Positions 62,836-64,000 of a stretch of 64,000 nt of DNA are shown here, piece after piece; positions within the stretch are counted from its first letter, which is position 1, and every line of letters begins with the position of its first letter. Source of the DNA: Sepioteuthis lessoniana (lineage: Eukaryota > Mollusca > Cephalopoda > Myopsida > Loliginidae); NCBI GenBank assembly GCA_963585895.1, contig OY757904.1, positions 8,930,426 to 8,994,425 of the forward strand, given 5' to 3'. The translations under genes and the position numbers were made by a program. The notes under the pieces were generated by a model that did not search any database, was not told the origin of the DNA, and saw only the letters and a program-made list of their open reading frames with translations.

Positions 62836-63189
62836 GCAAAGATTCATTTTGTTATTCTTATTCAAGCCTTGATATAGTTTTTTTTTGTTTTTGCTTTGTT
62901 TAAATATACATTTATATTCTAAAATATGGATATCATGTGGCATTCTAGAATGTTCACTTCTTTAGTAATTTCCTCTTTTTTTGGTGGGGGGTATTTTGAT
63001 TAGATCATTATATACAGGCTGCAAAGATTCATTTTGTTATTCTTATTCAAGCCTTGATATAGTTTTTTTTTGTTTTTGCTTTGTTTAAATATACATTTAT
63101 ATTCTAAAATATGGATATCATGTGGCATTCTAGAATGTTCACTTCTTTAGTAATTTCCTCTTTTTTTGGTGGGGGGTATTTTGATTAGA
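62836..63189. repeat. Perfect 169-bp direct duplication
   Basis: 62836-63004 and 63021-63189 are identical by eye, including the T9 and T7 runs and the GGTGGGGGG tract, with a 16-base spacer. Begins GCAAAGATTCATTTTG, ends TATTTTGATTAGA. Confidence 0.93.
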
Positions 63190-64000
63190 AATCATTTTAA
63201 ATTATCAAAAGTAAGTATAATTTATTAATAATTGATAAAAACTAATTTAAATAAAAAATATTGTAACTATTTAGAATTAATTTGATAAGGAGATAAGTTG
63301 AAAAACCAGGCATTAAAAATATGAGGGGGGTGGAACTGTGTGCAAAAAAATGAAAATAAAAACTACACAAAAAATGTGGATATAAATGTCCAAAAAATGT
63401 GATTCCCTAACCTCTAGGCATAAAATAACCCTAAATGGATTTACGTGCCAAAATTGATCAATCGTTCTAAATATGTTATTTACAATACAAAATAAAAATT
63501 TGTTTCTAGTCTAATAATTATTTTTGAATGAATTATTCTCACTTGTTTGAATACAATGATTTGTGTTTGATTTTAGATGGAAAGAAAATGTTATACTTTT
63601 TGGAAAGCTTTGGTATATTTTAAATGATAACATTCAGTATTCATTTACTTGAGAAAAATCTTTAAATAAAATAATTGTATTTCTTTATCGTTATATTTCT
63701 TGTTGGTGATTTTTTTTCTCTCATTTTTGGTATCATTTCAGCTTTAAGGATAACAGTTGAAATGAACATGGCATTTGTGAGAATAAATAAATTTCAAAAC
63801 ATATACACAGCCAGACATCAGAAGTGTCATTGCCAAAAACAAATATTAGTTTTATGCATTGAAAAATGTCATGTGCAAAAGAGATGTCGTTGGAATAATT
63901 CCAAATATTTATCTGTAAACATTTCCGTTCAATATCTTTTTTTTAACACTAGAGTTTATCAACAGTTGTTGTTGGTGTTTATGGCAGTTTAGGATGTTTA
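63190..64000. other. No feature recognised
   Basis: AT-rich. The 105-codon frame at 63675-63992 begins in hydrophobic AT-rich sequence and has no motif; the acceptor-like TTTCAG at 63735-63740 leads into nothing resembling the next NPHP4 block. Confidence 0.5.

Noticed and set aside
63675..63992. Next NPHP4 exon
   Set aside because: TTTCAG is present, but the translated sequence has no similarity to the expected MSP-domain block and the frame is AT-driven.

Overview
This is animal nuclear DNA: AT-rich, full of microsatellites, with split genes and canonical GT-AG introns. The one host gene I can identify is NPHP4 (nephrocystin-4), a ciliary transition-zone protein. Nine consecutive exons of its central part lie on the + strand between 34131 and 57989. 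They join into one open frame of 463 codons with consistent phases. The 5' exons and the 3' exons are not visible here. The repeats (several tRNA-derived SINE families sharing a 3' tail, RTE-type LINEs with ATG-repeat tails, mariner copies, an R2/R4-type LINE) point to a mollusc, most likely a coleoid cephalopod such as an octopus. That taxon is inferred from memory of repeat families and was not checked by a search.

Layout. 1-24190 is intergenic or upstream-intron DNA made mostly of dead mobile elements. It holds three internally deleted mariner copies (1-736, 5946-6634, 17306-18023), a decayed LINE on the minus strand (6690-10370) carrying a 102-bp minisatellite, a solo LTR nested in a SINE (10530-11815), a tRNA-headed SINE (15893-16116), a Penelope-like relic between inverted repeats (16683-17292), and RTE and L1/Tx1-like LINE pieces (20024-21130). 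24194-34130 carries an LTR end, a tRNA-like SINE, a foldback element, very long TA arrays, a 200-base N gap (31094-31293) and R2/R4-type LINE fragments.

34131-57989 is the NPHP4 body. Exons are 84-227 bp; introns run from 93 bp to 8885 bp. Every long intron has been enlarged by repeats: RTE fragments in both orientations, SINEs, a second solo LTR (46567-47216), and a nearly full-length RTE insertion (51369-54801) whose 5' part is inverted and which is bounded by a perfect 12-bp target-site duplication. 57990-64000 is the following intron or downstream DNA, with another SINE, an R2/R4-type LINE (59280-62260, minus) and a perfect 169-bp direct duplication.

No operon, CRISPR array, phage or defence system is present, and I found no new cellular system. 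The unusual material is retrotransposition structure: a twin-primed LINE, a composite SINE, one tail module shared by different SINE heads, and a mariner deletion derivative with telomere-like filler at its junction.
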